Shown one piece after another: positions 1-6,768 of a stretch of DNA of 48,180 bases. This DNA comes from Donghicola sp041224595 (GTDB lineage: Bacteria > Pseudomonadota > Alphaproteobacteria > Rhodobacterales > Rhodobacteraceae). Under the pieces are notes generated by a model, which worked only from the letters and a program-made list of their open reading frames with translations, had not been told where the DNA came from and made no database searches. Both the position numbers and the translations under genes were made by a program. The DNA is taken from positions 1 through 48,180 of the forward strand of contig NZ_JBGFGN010000082.1 in assembly GCF_041224595.1 (NCBI RefSeq). Reading direction: 5' to 3'. How positions within the stretch are numbered: the stretch's first letter is position 1; each line of letters opens with the position of its first letter.

Positions 1-133
1 ATGTTGGTTTTGGTCATCGGGGTCTCCGTGTGGTTCGTGGTTGAAGCGGTCAAACTCCACCTCGACCATACACCTCGATGGCCACCCGGGATTACACCGT
101 TGGCGGTGCGGAAATTACACCACGTGCTCGGAC
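1..133 (-). mobile_element. IS256-like insertion sequence, 5' end (partial, runs off left edge)
   Basis: This is the upstream end of an insertion sequence whose transposase is read leftward out of the window. Only the first codons are present (start codon at 15-17, reading M-T-K-T-N). The 22 bases at 112-133 form an imperfect terminal inverted repeat: they match the reverse complement of 48048-48069 at 18 of 22 positions, with a shared core GTGGTGTAATTT. A second GGTGTAAT motif lies inside the repeat, near 90-97. The same element type ends the window on the right in the same orientation. The IS256-family assignment rests on the C-terminal residues seen at the right end. Confidence 0.6.
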
Positions 134-248
134 ACTAACTCGCGGGGAAAGCGATGGTGTTTGAACGGCGGCTTGCGGGGCATCAGAAACCTCAAAAGCC
201 CAAACTTGGCCAAGTCCCTCGATTAATGCAACAGTCCCCAGTTTATCT

Positions 249-1760
249 CTACTTACTTAAGCCTTTCTTCTTGCCCAAGAGCGCCCTTAGTTCTGACAGG
301 TCAGGGCGCTCCCAAACGTATTTCGACTTTTCCTTCTTTGCTTCGGATCGCTGATGTACCTCGGGGAACTCAGTCATTGGCTGCCAAGGTTTTTCTGACT
401 GCAAGAAGAGGGACGCGTTCTCTGCGGCGTCTTTGCTGCCCAAAAACGCCGGCTGTCTGTTCTGCATTTTTGATGGGTTCTCAAGCGTCAGTGGCTCCGC
501 TTCATTGAGGTTTTTGCGGGCGGATTTTGCGTCGACTTTCCTGTCGATCTTCTTGCTGGCGTTGTCTTCGATTTTGTCGGAAGGCCTGTGACCGCCGACA
601 TCACTGTGTTTAAGCGGTGCTTCAAGGACCCGATTAGTCCAATCTGAACCTTGGGAGGCAGCAGCTTTTCGATTTGACGTTGGCGCGTAATCGCTCGGCG
701 CTCTGCTTCTGCCTGGCGTTTGTAGATAATTTTCAAACCTGCTCTCTGCTGCCGCAACTCCTTCTGTATCTCCGTGTTTGACATTCTGATCTGCCTGTTC
801 TCTTCGATCAAGGCTTCGATGGCAATGATCAGCGGCTGTTGGTCTGCCTGGATATGGGTGTAGAGTGCCCCAAGCCCTTTCTGCAGATCTTGGTTCGCTT
901 GTGTGTTCTCGGTCAGGGCGGTCAATAGTGGGACTTGCGAAGCTTCTGCCCCTTGCTGCGCTAAGCGCCCGAAAGTCTCTTTCTTTGACATATGAAAATC
1001 CTCTTTGCTCTAAATGTCTGATGGAAAAACAGCGCCCCAAACTTGAGGCTGAAAAAACGCGGCCCTCGAGGCCGAATGAAAATCCCAATAGGGTATCGCC
1101 CGTGCCATCTAAATGAGGGCGTACATCCACCCCGCATCCCTCAAGCACCGCCACGAAATCTGTGGCTGTGATGGGCTTGCTGGTCAGGGTCGCCAATTGG
1201 CTTTGGAGATGGCCTTTTGCGGAAAGAACGCCTCTCTGCGCCATCTCCAGCTCTGCCTGCGTCGGAGCCGCCACGTGATGTGCGGCATTGTTCGGCTGGA
1301 GCAAATGAGACGGTTCGGTTGGCATCAGTCCGAACTGTATTTCTATGCGCCGGATCAGGGTCTCACTACGGCGGAAGTCATGGCTGTCGCAAACCACGCA
1401 GCCATCCAGATTGATCCGACTGGCTGCGATGTGAATGTGATCGCCATGGCAGACAATCGTATAAGCCTCGAACCCCATGCCCTGTGCCCAGAGGTCACCA
1501 ATTCTAGCAAAGGTGTCATCACTGATGGCTGCGTCCTCAGGTGCGAGGGCGATCGATCCATGCAGCACGTTCTTCTTCAGATTTGGTCTCAGCCTGCGTA
1601 GGGAGGCAAACTGCTCATTGATCATCTCAGGATCAAACCCGAGTGTGCCACCGACAATCTCTGCGCGGGGACGAGGGGTGCCAAGATTATCGAGCGGGCC
1701 AAGCAGGTAATCCATCAGGCCGGAGGCCTTGCTGCCTTTGCTGATCTTACCGATGGCCAT
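249..1760 (-). CDS. MobA-type relaxase / mobilization nuclease
   Basis: A 503-residue protein with the layout of relaxases of mobilizable elements, which nick DNA at oriT and carry the strand during conjugal transfer. The N-terminal relaxase domain spans about residues 1-150. A tyrosine at residue 18, in a G-L-M-D-Y context, is a candidate catalytic residue. A histidine at 67 sits in an H-G-S-I-A-L-A-P-E motif, and a metal-binding histidine cluster H105, H108, H110 sits in C-H-G-D-H-I-H-I. The C-terminal two thirds is polar and low in recognisable folds, and it carries a second gene in another frame (488-991). Its start overlaps the 3' end of mobC by 14 bases, suggesting coupled translation. 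No transfer or coupling proteins are visible, so the module would depend on a helper. Confidence 0.85.
   Translation of the reverse strand: MAIGKISKGSKASGLMDYLLGPLDNLGTPRPRAEIVGGTLGFDPEMINEQFASLRRLRPNLKKNVLHGSIALAPEDAAISDDTFARIGDLWAQGMGFEAYTIVCHGDHIHIAASRINLDGCVVCDSHDFRRSETLIRRIEIQFGLMPTEPSHLLQPNNAAHHVAAPTQAELEMAQRGVLSAKGHLQSQLATLTSKPITATDFVAVLEGCGVDVRPHLDGTGDTLLGFSFGLEGRVFSASSLGRCFSIRHLEQRGFSYVKERDFRALSAARGRSFASPTIDRPDREHTSEPRSAERAWGTLHPYPGRPTAADHCHRSLDRREQADQNVKHGDTEGVAAAESRFENYLQTPGRSRAPSDYAPTSNRKAAASQGSDWTNRVLEAPLKHSDVGGHRPSDKIEDNASKKIDRKVDAKSARKNLNEAEPLTLENPSKMQNRQPAFLGSKDAAENASLFLQSEKPWQPMTEFPEVHQRSEAKKEKSKYVWERPDLSELRALLGKKKGLSK
488..991 (-). CDS. Nested coiled-coil mobilization protein (MbeB/MbeD-like), overprinted in the relaxase gene
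   Basis: A 167-residue reading frame lying wholly inside the relaxase gene, on the same strand but in another frame, over roughly relaxase codons 257-424. Three things argue that it is real. An AGAGGA Shine-Dalgarno sequence lies 7 bases before the ATG. The product is strongly alpha-helical, Gln/Glu-rich with heptad-like spacing from about residues 35 to 115. The relaxase reading over the same stretch looks disordered, as expected of the yielding frame. In ColE1-type mob regions mbeB and mbeD are nested in mbeA in the same manner; that is family knowledge, and I see no clear sequence identity to them. The C-terminal 50 residues are basic (Lys, Arg, Thr, Ser). Its role would be an accessory relaxosome function by analogy. 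Confidence 0.6.
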   Translation of the reverse strand: MSKKETFGRLAQQGAEASQVPLLTALTENTQANQDLQKGLGALYTHIQADQQPLIIAIEALIEENRQIRMSNTEIQKELRQQRAGLKIIYKRQAEAERRAITRQRQIEKLLPPKVQIGLIGSLKHRLNTVMSAVTGLPTKSKTTPARRSTGKSTQNPPAKTSMKRSH

Positions 1761-2100
1761 GACGACCTCCGATCAACAGGGTGCGGATTTCTGCCACCTC
1801 ACGCATTAAGGTCTGAAGTACAGATCGCAATGCCTCGTCTGATCCAGACTGCTTGCCTCTCAATATCCGATTGAGATTTGCTGTCGTCTCAGCGTGCTGA
1901 AGCCAGATCATCCGATTGACTTCGGGGATGCACTTGGGGGCTGCTGATCCCAGCAATCGGTGCCGAACGAATGTTGAGATGCAAGCATTCGCGGCTAGAT
2001 TGCGGAGCTTTTCGTATTCAGCCTCGGTCAGTTTGACCGAGATTTGCTTGCTTCGTTTGTTTGTCTTAGGTGGATGCCCACCTGCCTGAATTTTCCTCAT
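1747..2100 (-). CDS. MobC-like relaxosome accessory protein
   Basis: A protein of about 117 residues with the MobC pattern. A basic N-terminus is followed by a short strand and helix (Q-I-S-V-K-L-T-E-A-E-Y at about residues 18-28) of ribbon-helix-helix type, then a helical region ending in R-T-L-L-I-G-G-R. MobC proteins bind near oriT and help the relaxase open the strand. I chose the ATG at 2100 because the reading then starts with the basic DNA-binding segment. An upstream in-frame ATG at 2166 would add a 22-residue hydrophobic stretch untypical of the family and leave almost no room for the promoter. The 3' end overlaps the relaxase start by 14 bases, so the two are probably one transcript. 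Confidence 0.7.
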   Translation of the reverse strand: MRKIQAGGHPPKTNKRSKQISVKLTEAEYEKLRNLAANACISTFVRHRLLGSAAPKCIPEVNRMIWLQHAETTANLNRILRGKQSGSDEALRSVLQTLMREVAEIRTLLIGGRHGHR

Positions 2101-2167
2101 ATTTTTGTCCACGATATGCAGAGCAAACCCTGCCGCGCACAGGAGGCACAGAAAGGAAGCTCGCATA

Positions 2168-2179
2168 CCTAAATTTAGG
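2168..2179. promoter_or_regulatory. Perfect 12-bp palindrome upstream of mobC (candidate operator)
   Basis: CCTAAATTTAGG is an exact 12-base palindrome lying 68 bases upstream of the chosen mobC start and 9 bases from the CtrA-type box. In this position it could be an autoregulatory operator for MobC or another repressor; that role is inference. Confidence 0.4.
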
Positions 2180-2188
2180 AAAAGCCAG

Positions 2189-2203
2189 TTAAAGTTTGGT
2201 TAA
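2189..2203. promoter_or_regulatory. Candidate CtrA-binding box upstream of the mob genes
   Basis: The sequence fits TTAA-N7-TTAA exactly, the full-site consensus of the alphaproteobacterial response regulator CtrA. It sits about 90 bases upstream of the mobC start, a suitable distance for a site overlapping the -35 region of a promoter reading toward mobC. The region is AT-rich, so a chance match is possible. Confidence 0.4.
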
Positions 2204-2710
2204 ATTCAGATTGTATTATTTATTATCAATGCTTTATATGATTTCCGTGGGGTTGCCATGGCATCTTAGTCACTTTGTCTGCTTTAGCTTTAGGGAACGA
2301 CCACCTGCAAATCCAAGCCTAAGATCCAACGCCCGCGAGTTTTGGTATGACAAAAACATGGCTTGCTGGCTGGCTGGCTGGAGCCAAATGGGACCCATGC
2401 GCAAATAGCGATGCGGGTGATCAGCCAGAGACTTCGCGGCACAGCCTTTAGGAGCCTCAGACGCAGATTTTCTCCTGACTGCGGTCTCAATAACTTAGCA
2501 GAGATACTATCTAAGCCAAACCAGTACATTCGACAGCGATAGGCTAAACGCCGCGATGACCAAGCCAAGCAGTTATCATAGCCCCTATGGCCTCACACGT
2601 CTTTAGCCGAAATTGGGGTATGGCTCGGTCTCTGTTGAGCGGGATGCCTCGAGATCAATCAGCGTGGAGCTGATGGAGTCGCTGAAGAACAAAAAAATTC
2701 AGCGGCAGTT
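2204..2710. other. Intergenic stretch between mob module and tRNA-Ser, no convincing gene
   Basis: About 500 bases with lower GC than the core genes. There is a short GGCT tandem run near 2367-2382. An open frame without a good start or ribosome site ends at 2741 (last residues H-S-F-L-S-H-E-C-S); it may be a gene remnant. I see no credible complete coding sequence. An oriT would be expected near here for the mob module, but no known nick consensus could be recognised. Confidence 0.5.
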
Positions 2711-2770
2711 CCACAGTTTTTTGTCTCACGAGTGCTCTTGAGGAGTCACAAAAGCTTAAGAAAACTGTGG
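2711..2770. repeat. Inverted repeat near the tRNA-Ser 3' end
   Basis: CCACAGTTTT at 2711-2720 is the exact reverse complement of 2761-2770, with 40 bases between. The pair lies about 70 bases beyond the 3' end of the tRNA gene, on the side of the mobilization genes. It could be part of an oriT, an integrase arm-binding site or a weak terminator. The loop is long for a terminator, and no run of T follows in the tRNA direction. Confidence 0.4.
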
Positions 2771-2841
2771 GGCTCAGCGTGGGTCTGAGTTTCCAGGGTA
2801 GGTCTTAAAATCTTGATTTGTATCGCATTTCCAAAAGGAAA

Positions 2842-2931
2842 TGGCGGAGAGACAGGGATTCGAACCCTGGGTGGGCTTGCACCCACAACGGTTTTCGAGA
2901 CCGCCCCGTTCGACCACTCCGGCACCTCTCC
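2842..2931 (-). tRNA. tRNA-Ser (anticodon CGA)
   Basis: A 90-base class II tRNA with encoded CCA at 2842-2844. The 5' end GGAGAGG at 2931 pairs with the 3' acceptor strand ending CTCTCC-G. The anticodon loop CTCGAAA is enclosed by a GGT/ACC stem, giving anticodon CGA, which reads UCG serine codons. The T arm has the canonical GGTTCGAATCC core. A long variable arm (GTGGGTGCAAGCCCAC) is diagnostic of tRNA-Ser. The 3' end faces the mobilization module, the usual orientation when a tRNA gene serves as an integration target. Confidence 0.95.
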
Positions 2932-2951
2932 GCGGGGGTCTGTGGAGGCGG

Positions 2952-2980
2952 TGTCTAATGTTATCCTCTGGGGGCTGCAA
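2952..2980 (-). promoter_or_regulatory. Promoter of tRNA-Ser
   Basis: On the minus strand a -35 element TTGCAG (2975-2980) and a -10 element TAGACA (2952-2957) are separated by exactly 17 bases, with the tRNA 5' end 20 bases further on. The C-rich run straight after the -35 box resembles tRNA promoters I associate with this family. Confidence 0.55.
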
Positions 2981-3086
2981 CCCCTTTTCGCACGATTTTT
3001 TGACTTTGTTTCAGGCCCCCTGATTTCGAGTTCTCTTGGCAGAGAGGGCAGAGCGCCCTATCCCATAGGGAAAGATCGGAGGCTTC

Positions 3087-3911
3087 ATGCGCCAATTTGT
3101 TACCACGGCCCTTTTGGGGCTGGCTTTTGCCGTTCCTGTGCAGGCCGCAAGCGAAGATGATGTGGCACGGTTGTTCGATGCCATGCGCGTTTCGGACGTG
3201 ATCGAGATTATGCGCGAAGAGGGGCTTGGCTACTCTGAAACCTTGGCCGAAGAAATGTTGCCCAATGGCGCGACGCAAACCTGGCAGGACAGCGTGAGCC
3301 GCATCTACAACACCGAGGCGATGGAAGCAGGGCTGACAGCCGAGTTTTCTGAGGCCGTAAAAGATGAGGATCTGGACAGCGTCATCGCGTTCTTCGAATC
3401 CGAGCTGGGGCGCCGGATCGTTGATCTGGAGATTTCGGCGCGCGAGGCGCTGCTTGATCCCGCGGTCGAAGAAGCCAGCCACGACAACTTTGAACAGCAC
3501 TTGCAAGACGCCGATCCGCGGCTTGATTTGGTGACGGCCTATATAGAGGCGAATGACTTGGTCGATGCGAATGTGGTCGGCGCGCTGAACTCGAACTTTG
3601 CCTTCCTACGCGGTCTGGCCGAGGCAGGCCAGAATGGGGCCGCCATGACCGAAAGCGAAATGCTGGCCTCTGTTTGGTCTCAGGAAGAAGACGTCCGCTC
3701 TGAAACTCGGATGTGGCTCTACTCTTATCTCCTGATGGCGTACGCGCCCTTGGAGGATGACGAACTGGAAGCTTATATAGAGATGTCCGAGTCGGATGCG
3801 GGCAGGGCGATGAACAGAGGGCTGTTCGAGGGCTTTGATCCGATGTTCACGGGAATTTCAGCGGCTCTGGGGGCAGAGATCGCGGAAATCGGCTCGGGAG
3901 AAGAGCTATAA
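3087..3911 (+). CDS. Secreted DUF2059 domain-containing protein
   Basis: A 274-residue protein with a signal peptide (residues 1-20, cleavage after V-Q-A), so probably periplasmic. It has two helical repeats of the DUF2059 kind. The first lies around residues 75-135, with the typical F-F-E-S-E-L-G-R-R-I segment at about 97-106. The second lies around residues 195-260, where E-M-S-E-S-D-A-G-R is the matching segment. The family has no firmly known function. The protein is very acidic. It stands alone between the tRNA gene and the rplU leader. Confidence 0.8.
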   Translation: MRQFVTTALLGLAFAVPVQAASEDDVARLFDAMRVSDVIEIMREEGLGYSETLAEEMLPNGATQTWQDSVSRIYNTEAMEAGLTAEFSEAVKDEDLDSVIAFFESELGRRIVDLEISAREALLDPAVEEASHDNFEQHLQDADPRLDLVTAYIEANDLVDANVVGALNSNFAFLRGLAEAGQNGAAMTESEMLASVWSQEEDVRSETRMWLYSYLLMAYAPLEDDELEAYIEMSESDAGRAMNRGLFEGFDPMFTGISAALGAEIAEIGSGEEL

Positions 3912-4074
3912 CGCTTGACTCATATACCTATCCCGAACATAAGCGCGGCTCGGGCCGTATCTTTGCGGCCAGAGTTGATTCAATATAGCCCTTACGGGCT
4001 CGCAGTTTTAGGTGGCTTCGGCCGGAAACCCCGCATGGGTCCGAAAGACGCGACAAACGGAAAAGGAAACGGCA
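3912..4074 (+). promoter_or_regulatory. Leader region of rplU-rpmA
   Basis: A 163-base leader. TTGACT at 3915-3920 is a possible -35 element, with a weak -10 near 3938-3943. The leader holds two small hairpins: AGCCC-TTAC-GGGCT (3987-4000) and GGC-TTCG-GCC (4014-4023), the latter closed by a stable UUCG loop. An AAGGAAAC ribosome site precedes the rplU ATG. The structures could serve autogenous control by L21, which is inference. Confidence 0.4.
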
Positions 4075-4680
4075 ATGTTTGCTGTCCTCAAAACCGGTGG
4101 CAAGCAGTACAAAGTCCAGTCGGGCGATGTACTCCGCATCGAAAAGCTTGCAGCTGACGCAGGTGAAACTGTTCAGTTCAACGACGTTCTGATGGTTGGC
4201 GGTGACAACACTGTCATCGGCGCACCCTTTGTTGATGGTGCTGCTGTTCAGGCCGAAGTTCTGGACCTGATCAAAGACGAAAAGAAAATCACTTTCGTCA
4301 AGCGTCGCCGTAAGCACAGCTCGCAGCGTACCCGTGGCCACCGTCAGCAACTGACCGTTGTCCGCATCACCGACATCCTGACCGCAGGCGCAGACGCGAC
4401 CGGCGTAAAGGCTGCTCTGGGTGCACGCAGCGTCGCAGCTCCTGCAACCGCTTCGGCAGCTTCTGCTGCAGCAGCACCCGCTGGCGCAGACGACCTGAAG
4501 AAACTGTCGGGCGTTGGCCCCGCTCTCGAGAAGAAGCTTCTCGAAGCTGGTATCACCACTTTCGCACAAATCGCAGCATGGACCGAAGCGGACATTGCTG
4601 AGATGGACGAGAAACTGTCGTTCAAAGGCCGTATCCAGCGTGAAGGCTGGGTCGAGCAGGCCAAAGAACTGGCAAACTAA
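4075..4680 (+). CDS. rplU: 50S ribosomal protein bL21 with C-terminal HhH extension
   Basis: A 201-residue bL21. Residues 1-103 are the usual L21 fold (starts M-F-A-V-L-K-T-G-G-K-Q-Y and contains K-R-R-R-K-H-S-S-Q-R-T-R-G-H-R). A linker rich in Ala follows (about 125-138). The last 60 residues form a helix-hairpin-helix-like domain (L-S-G-V-G-P-A-L-E-K-K-L). Standard L21 is about 103 residues, so nearly half the protein is extra; such extensions are known from Rhodobacteraceae. The ATG at 4075 is chosen over an in-frame ATG at 4012 because it follows AAGGAAAC and begins the conserved L21 N-terminus. The gene is co-transcribed with rpmA, 22 bases downstream. Confidence 0.97.
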   Translation: MFAVLKTGGKQYKVQSGDVLRIEKLAADAGETVQFNDVLMVGGDNTVIGAPFVDGAAVQAEVLDLIKDEKKITFVKRRRKHSSQRTRGHRQQLTVVRITDILTAGADATGVKAALGARSVAAPATASAASAAAAPAGADDLKKLSGVGPALEKKLLEAGITTFAQIAAWTEADIAEMDEKLSFKGRIQREGWVEQAKELAN

Positions 4681-4702
4681 GCCGAAGTAAGGAGACCAAC
4701 CC

Positions 4703-4972
4703 ATGGCACACAAAAAAGCTGGCGGTTCATCCCGTAACGGTCGCGACAGTGCTGGTCGCCGTCTTGGCGTCAAACTGTTTGGCGGTCAGGCCGCAATCCC
4801 TGGCAACATCATCGTGCGTCAGCGCGGCAACAAATGGTGGCCGGGCGACAACGTCGGTCAGGGCAAAGATCACACCCTGTTTGCGACCGCAGAAGGCAAA
4901 GTGACCTTCACCAAAGGCCTCAAGGGCCGCACCTTTGTTTCGGTTGTTCCTGTAGCCGAGGCTGCAGAATAA
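4703..4972 (+). CDS. rpmA: 50S ribosomal protein bL27
   Basis: An 89-residue bL27. It starts M-A-H-K-K-A-G-G-S-S-R-N-G-R-D-S, so the family N-terminus that reaches toward the peptidyl-transferase centre is already mature, with no Firmicutes-type cleaved leader. The remainder (G-N-I-I-V-R-Q-R-G-N-K-W-W-P-G) is canonical. A GTAAGGAG ribosome site precedes it. It is the second gene of the rplU-rpmA unit and is followed by a terminator at 5000. Confidence 0.98.
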   Translation: MAHKKAGGSSRNGRDSAGRRLGVKLFGGQAAIPGNIIVRQRGNKWWPGDNVGQGKDHTLFATAEGKVTFTKGLKGRTFVSVVPVAEAAE

Positions 4973-4999
4973 ACCGAACCCGAAGGGTGCAAGATTTCA

Positions 5000-5031
5000 G
5001 GGGATCGGTACTGCCGGTCCCCTAATTTTTT
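5000..5031 (+). terminator. Rho-independent terminator after rpmA
   Basis: A nine-pair stem (5000-5008 with 5014-5022, one G-T pair) with a five-base loop, followed after TAA by a run of six T. Confidence 0.85.
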
Positions 5032-5122
5032 GCGATTTTTTACCGTTTACAAGTAGTTGGACAGTTGTGCGGGGAGGGTACAGCCCCATCTACTAATCAT
5101 CCGAGTTGCCGGAGGAGGGCAC

Positions 5123-5662
5123 ATGGTGGAAGAGGTATTGGAAGCGCCGCAAGTGATTGATGCGGGAAGTTTTGTTTTGCGGCCACTGCGCAAGTCGGAC
5201 GAGGGCATGATCTCGTTTTATGCGGGGGATAAACGGGTTGCGCGGATGACGCGCTCGGTTCCGCATCCGCTGCCGCCCGGTGCGGTCGAGCAATACGTGA
5301 AGCGCGCGATGGAGCCAGAGACCGGGGAAGTCATCTGGGCCATGGACGCCACACAAAACGGCGGTCCCGAGGTCATGGGGGTCATCAGCCTTCTGCCGAT
5401 GGATCGCAATCAGGCACAGGTCGGCTACTGGGTCGGACCGAGCCACTGGAACACAGGTGTCGCATCCGCAGCTGTACGCGCGCTGGTCGAAGCGAACCCG
5501 ATGAAGAACGCGACGTTCTTTGCCGAGGTGTTCCAAGAAAATCTGGCATCCGCGCGGGTGTTGACCAATTGCGGCTTCGAATACCTCGGAGACGCGGAAA
5601 CGTTTTCGGTCGCACGCAATTCGCGGGTACCGACTTGGACATATACACGCCGGCTGGATTGA
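5123..5662 (+). CDS. GNAT-family N-acetyltransferase (RimJ/RimL type)
   Basis: A 179-residue acetyltransferase of the RimJ/RimL subgroup: F-V-L-R-P-L near the start, Y-W-V-G-P-S-H-W-N-T-G-V-A-S-A-A in the acetyl-CoA region (about residues 96-111), and N-L-A-S-A-R-V-L-T-N-C-G-F-E near the end. It would move an acetyl group from acetyl-CoA to an amine; the substrate cannot be told. The ATG at 5123 follows GGAGGAGG and gives the family N-terminus, whereas the upstream ATG at 5057 has no such site. It lies just before obgE in the same direction, a neighbourhood I associate with Rhodobacteraceae. Confidence 0.85.
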   Translation: MVEEVLEAPQVIDAGSFVLRPLRKSDEGMISFYAGDKRVARMTRSVPHPLPPGAVEQYVKRAMEPETGEVIWAMDATQNGGPEVMGVISLLPMDRNQAQVGYWVGPSHWNTGVASAAVRALVEANPMKNATFFAEVFQENLASARVLTNCGFEYLGDAETFSVARNSRVPTWTYTRRLD

Positions 5663-5715
5663 TCCCGTCGGTCGCTCGCTGTAACAGGCGTGCAAACTGC
5701 CAGAATGGGTGACGC

Positions 5716-6768
5716 ATGAAATTCCTAGACCTTGCCAGAATCGAAATCCGTTCGGGGAACGGCGGGTCGGGGTGCGTCAGCTTCCGGCGGGAAAAGTTCA
5801 TCGAATACGGCGGCCCCAACGGCGGGGACGGCGGCTGTGGTGGCGACGTCATTGTTGAGGTCGTCGATGGCCTGAACACCCTGATCGACTTCCGCTACCA
5901 GCAGCACTTCTTTGCGGGCAACGGACAGCCGGGCAAGGGTCAGCAGCGCACCGGTGCGGACGGCAAGGATATTGTCCTGCGCGTTCCTTCGGGCACCGAA
6001 ATTCTGGACGAAGACGAAGAGACCGTTCTGTTCGACCTGACCGAAGTGGGCGACCGCATCGTGCTGGCCAAAGGCGGCAACGGGGGCTGGGGCAACCTGC
6101 GCTTCAAATCCGCAACCAATCAGGCGCCCCGCCACGCGAACCCCGGACAAGAGGGCATCACCCGCACCGTCTGGCTGCGTCTGAAGCTGATCGCGGACGC
6201 GGGCCTGCTAGGCCTGCCCAACGCGGGCAAATCGACTTTCCTGTCGGCCTGTTCGAACGCGCGTCCCAAGATCGCGGACTACCCGTTCACCACGCTGCAC
6301 CCGAACCTTGGCGTCGTTGGTATCGACAACGCCGAATTCGTCATGGCGGACATTCCCGGTCTGATCGAAGGTGCGTCCGAAGGGCGGGGGATCGGCGACC
6401 GCTTCCTTGGTCACGTCGAACGCTGCGCAGTTCTGCTGCACCTCGTGGATGGGACCTCGGATGATGTGGCGCACGACTACAACGTCATCATTGGCGAGCT
6501 CGAGGCCTATGGCGGCGCACTGGCAGAAAAGCCTCGCGTCACCGCGTTGAACAAGATCGACGCGCTTGACGATGAAGAGCGTGAAGAAAAGCGTGCCGCG
6601 CTGGAAGAGGCTGTGGGTGGCCCCGTTATGATGCTGTCCAGCGTCAGCCGCGAAGGTCTGCCCGAAGTGCTTCGCGCAGTCCGTGCCCAGATCGAGGACG
6701 ACCGCCTGCGCATCAAGAAAGAAGAAGCCAAAGAGGACGAGCAGGAGAACGGAACATGGCAACCCTAA
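5716..6768 (+). CDS. obgE: Obg-family GTPase ObgE/CgtA
   Basis: A 350-residue ribosome-associated GTPase linked to late 50S assembly and stringent control. The glycine-rich Obg fold covers residues 1-158 (runs such as G-G-P-N-G-G-D-G-G-C-G-G-D). The G domain follows: G1 G-L-P-N-A-G-K-S-T at 166-174, the switch I region F-T-T-L around 191-194, G3 D-I-P-G-L at 212-216, and G4 N-K-I-D around 280. The short acidic and lysine-rich C-terminus lacks the longer OCT domain of some Obg proteins. Its end overlaps the proB start by 13 bases, so obgE-proB-proA is probably one operon. Confidence 0.97.
   Translation: MKFLDLARIEIRSGNGGSGCVSFRREKFIEYGGPNGGDGGCGGDVIVEVVDGLNTLIDFRYQQHFFAGNGQPGKGQQRTGADGKDIVLRVPSGTEILDEDEETVLFDLTEVGDRIVLAKGGNGGWGNLRFKSATNQAPRHANPGQEGITRTVWLRLKLIADAGLLGLPNAGKSTFLSACSNARPKIADYPFTTLHPNLGVVGIDNAEFVMADIPGLIEGASEGRGIGDRFLGHVERCAVLLHLVDGTSDDVAHDYNVIIGELEAYGGALAEKPRVTALNKIDALDDEEREEKRAALEEAVGGPVMMLSSVSREGLPEVLRAVRAQIEDDRLRIKKEEAKEDEQENGTWQP

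Noticed and set aside
2367..2382. GGCT tandem run as a CRISPR or iteron array
   Set aside because: Only about four copies of a four-base unit with no spacers; too short for either. No CRISPR-like repeat was seen anywhere in the window.
2290..2568. 92-codon minus-strand frame between mobC and the tRNA
   Set aside because: No ribosome site, no domain pattern and an odd composition (many Trp, Arg, Leu). Probably chance.
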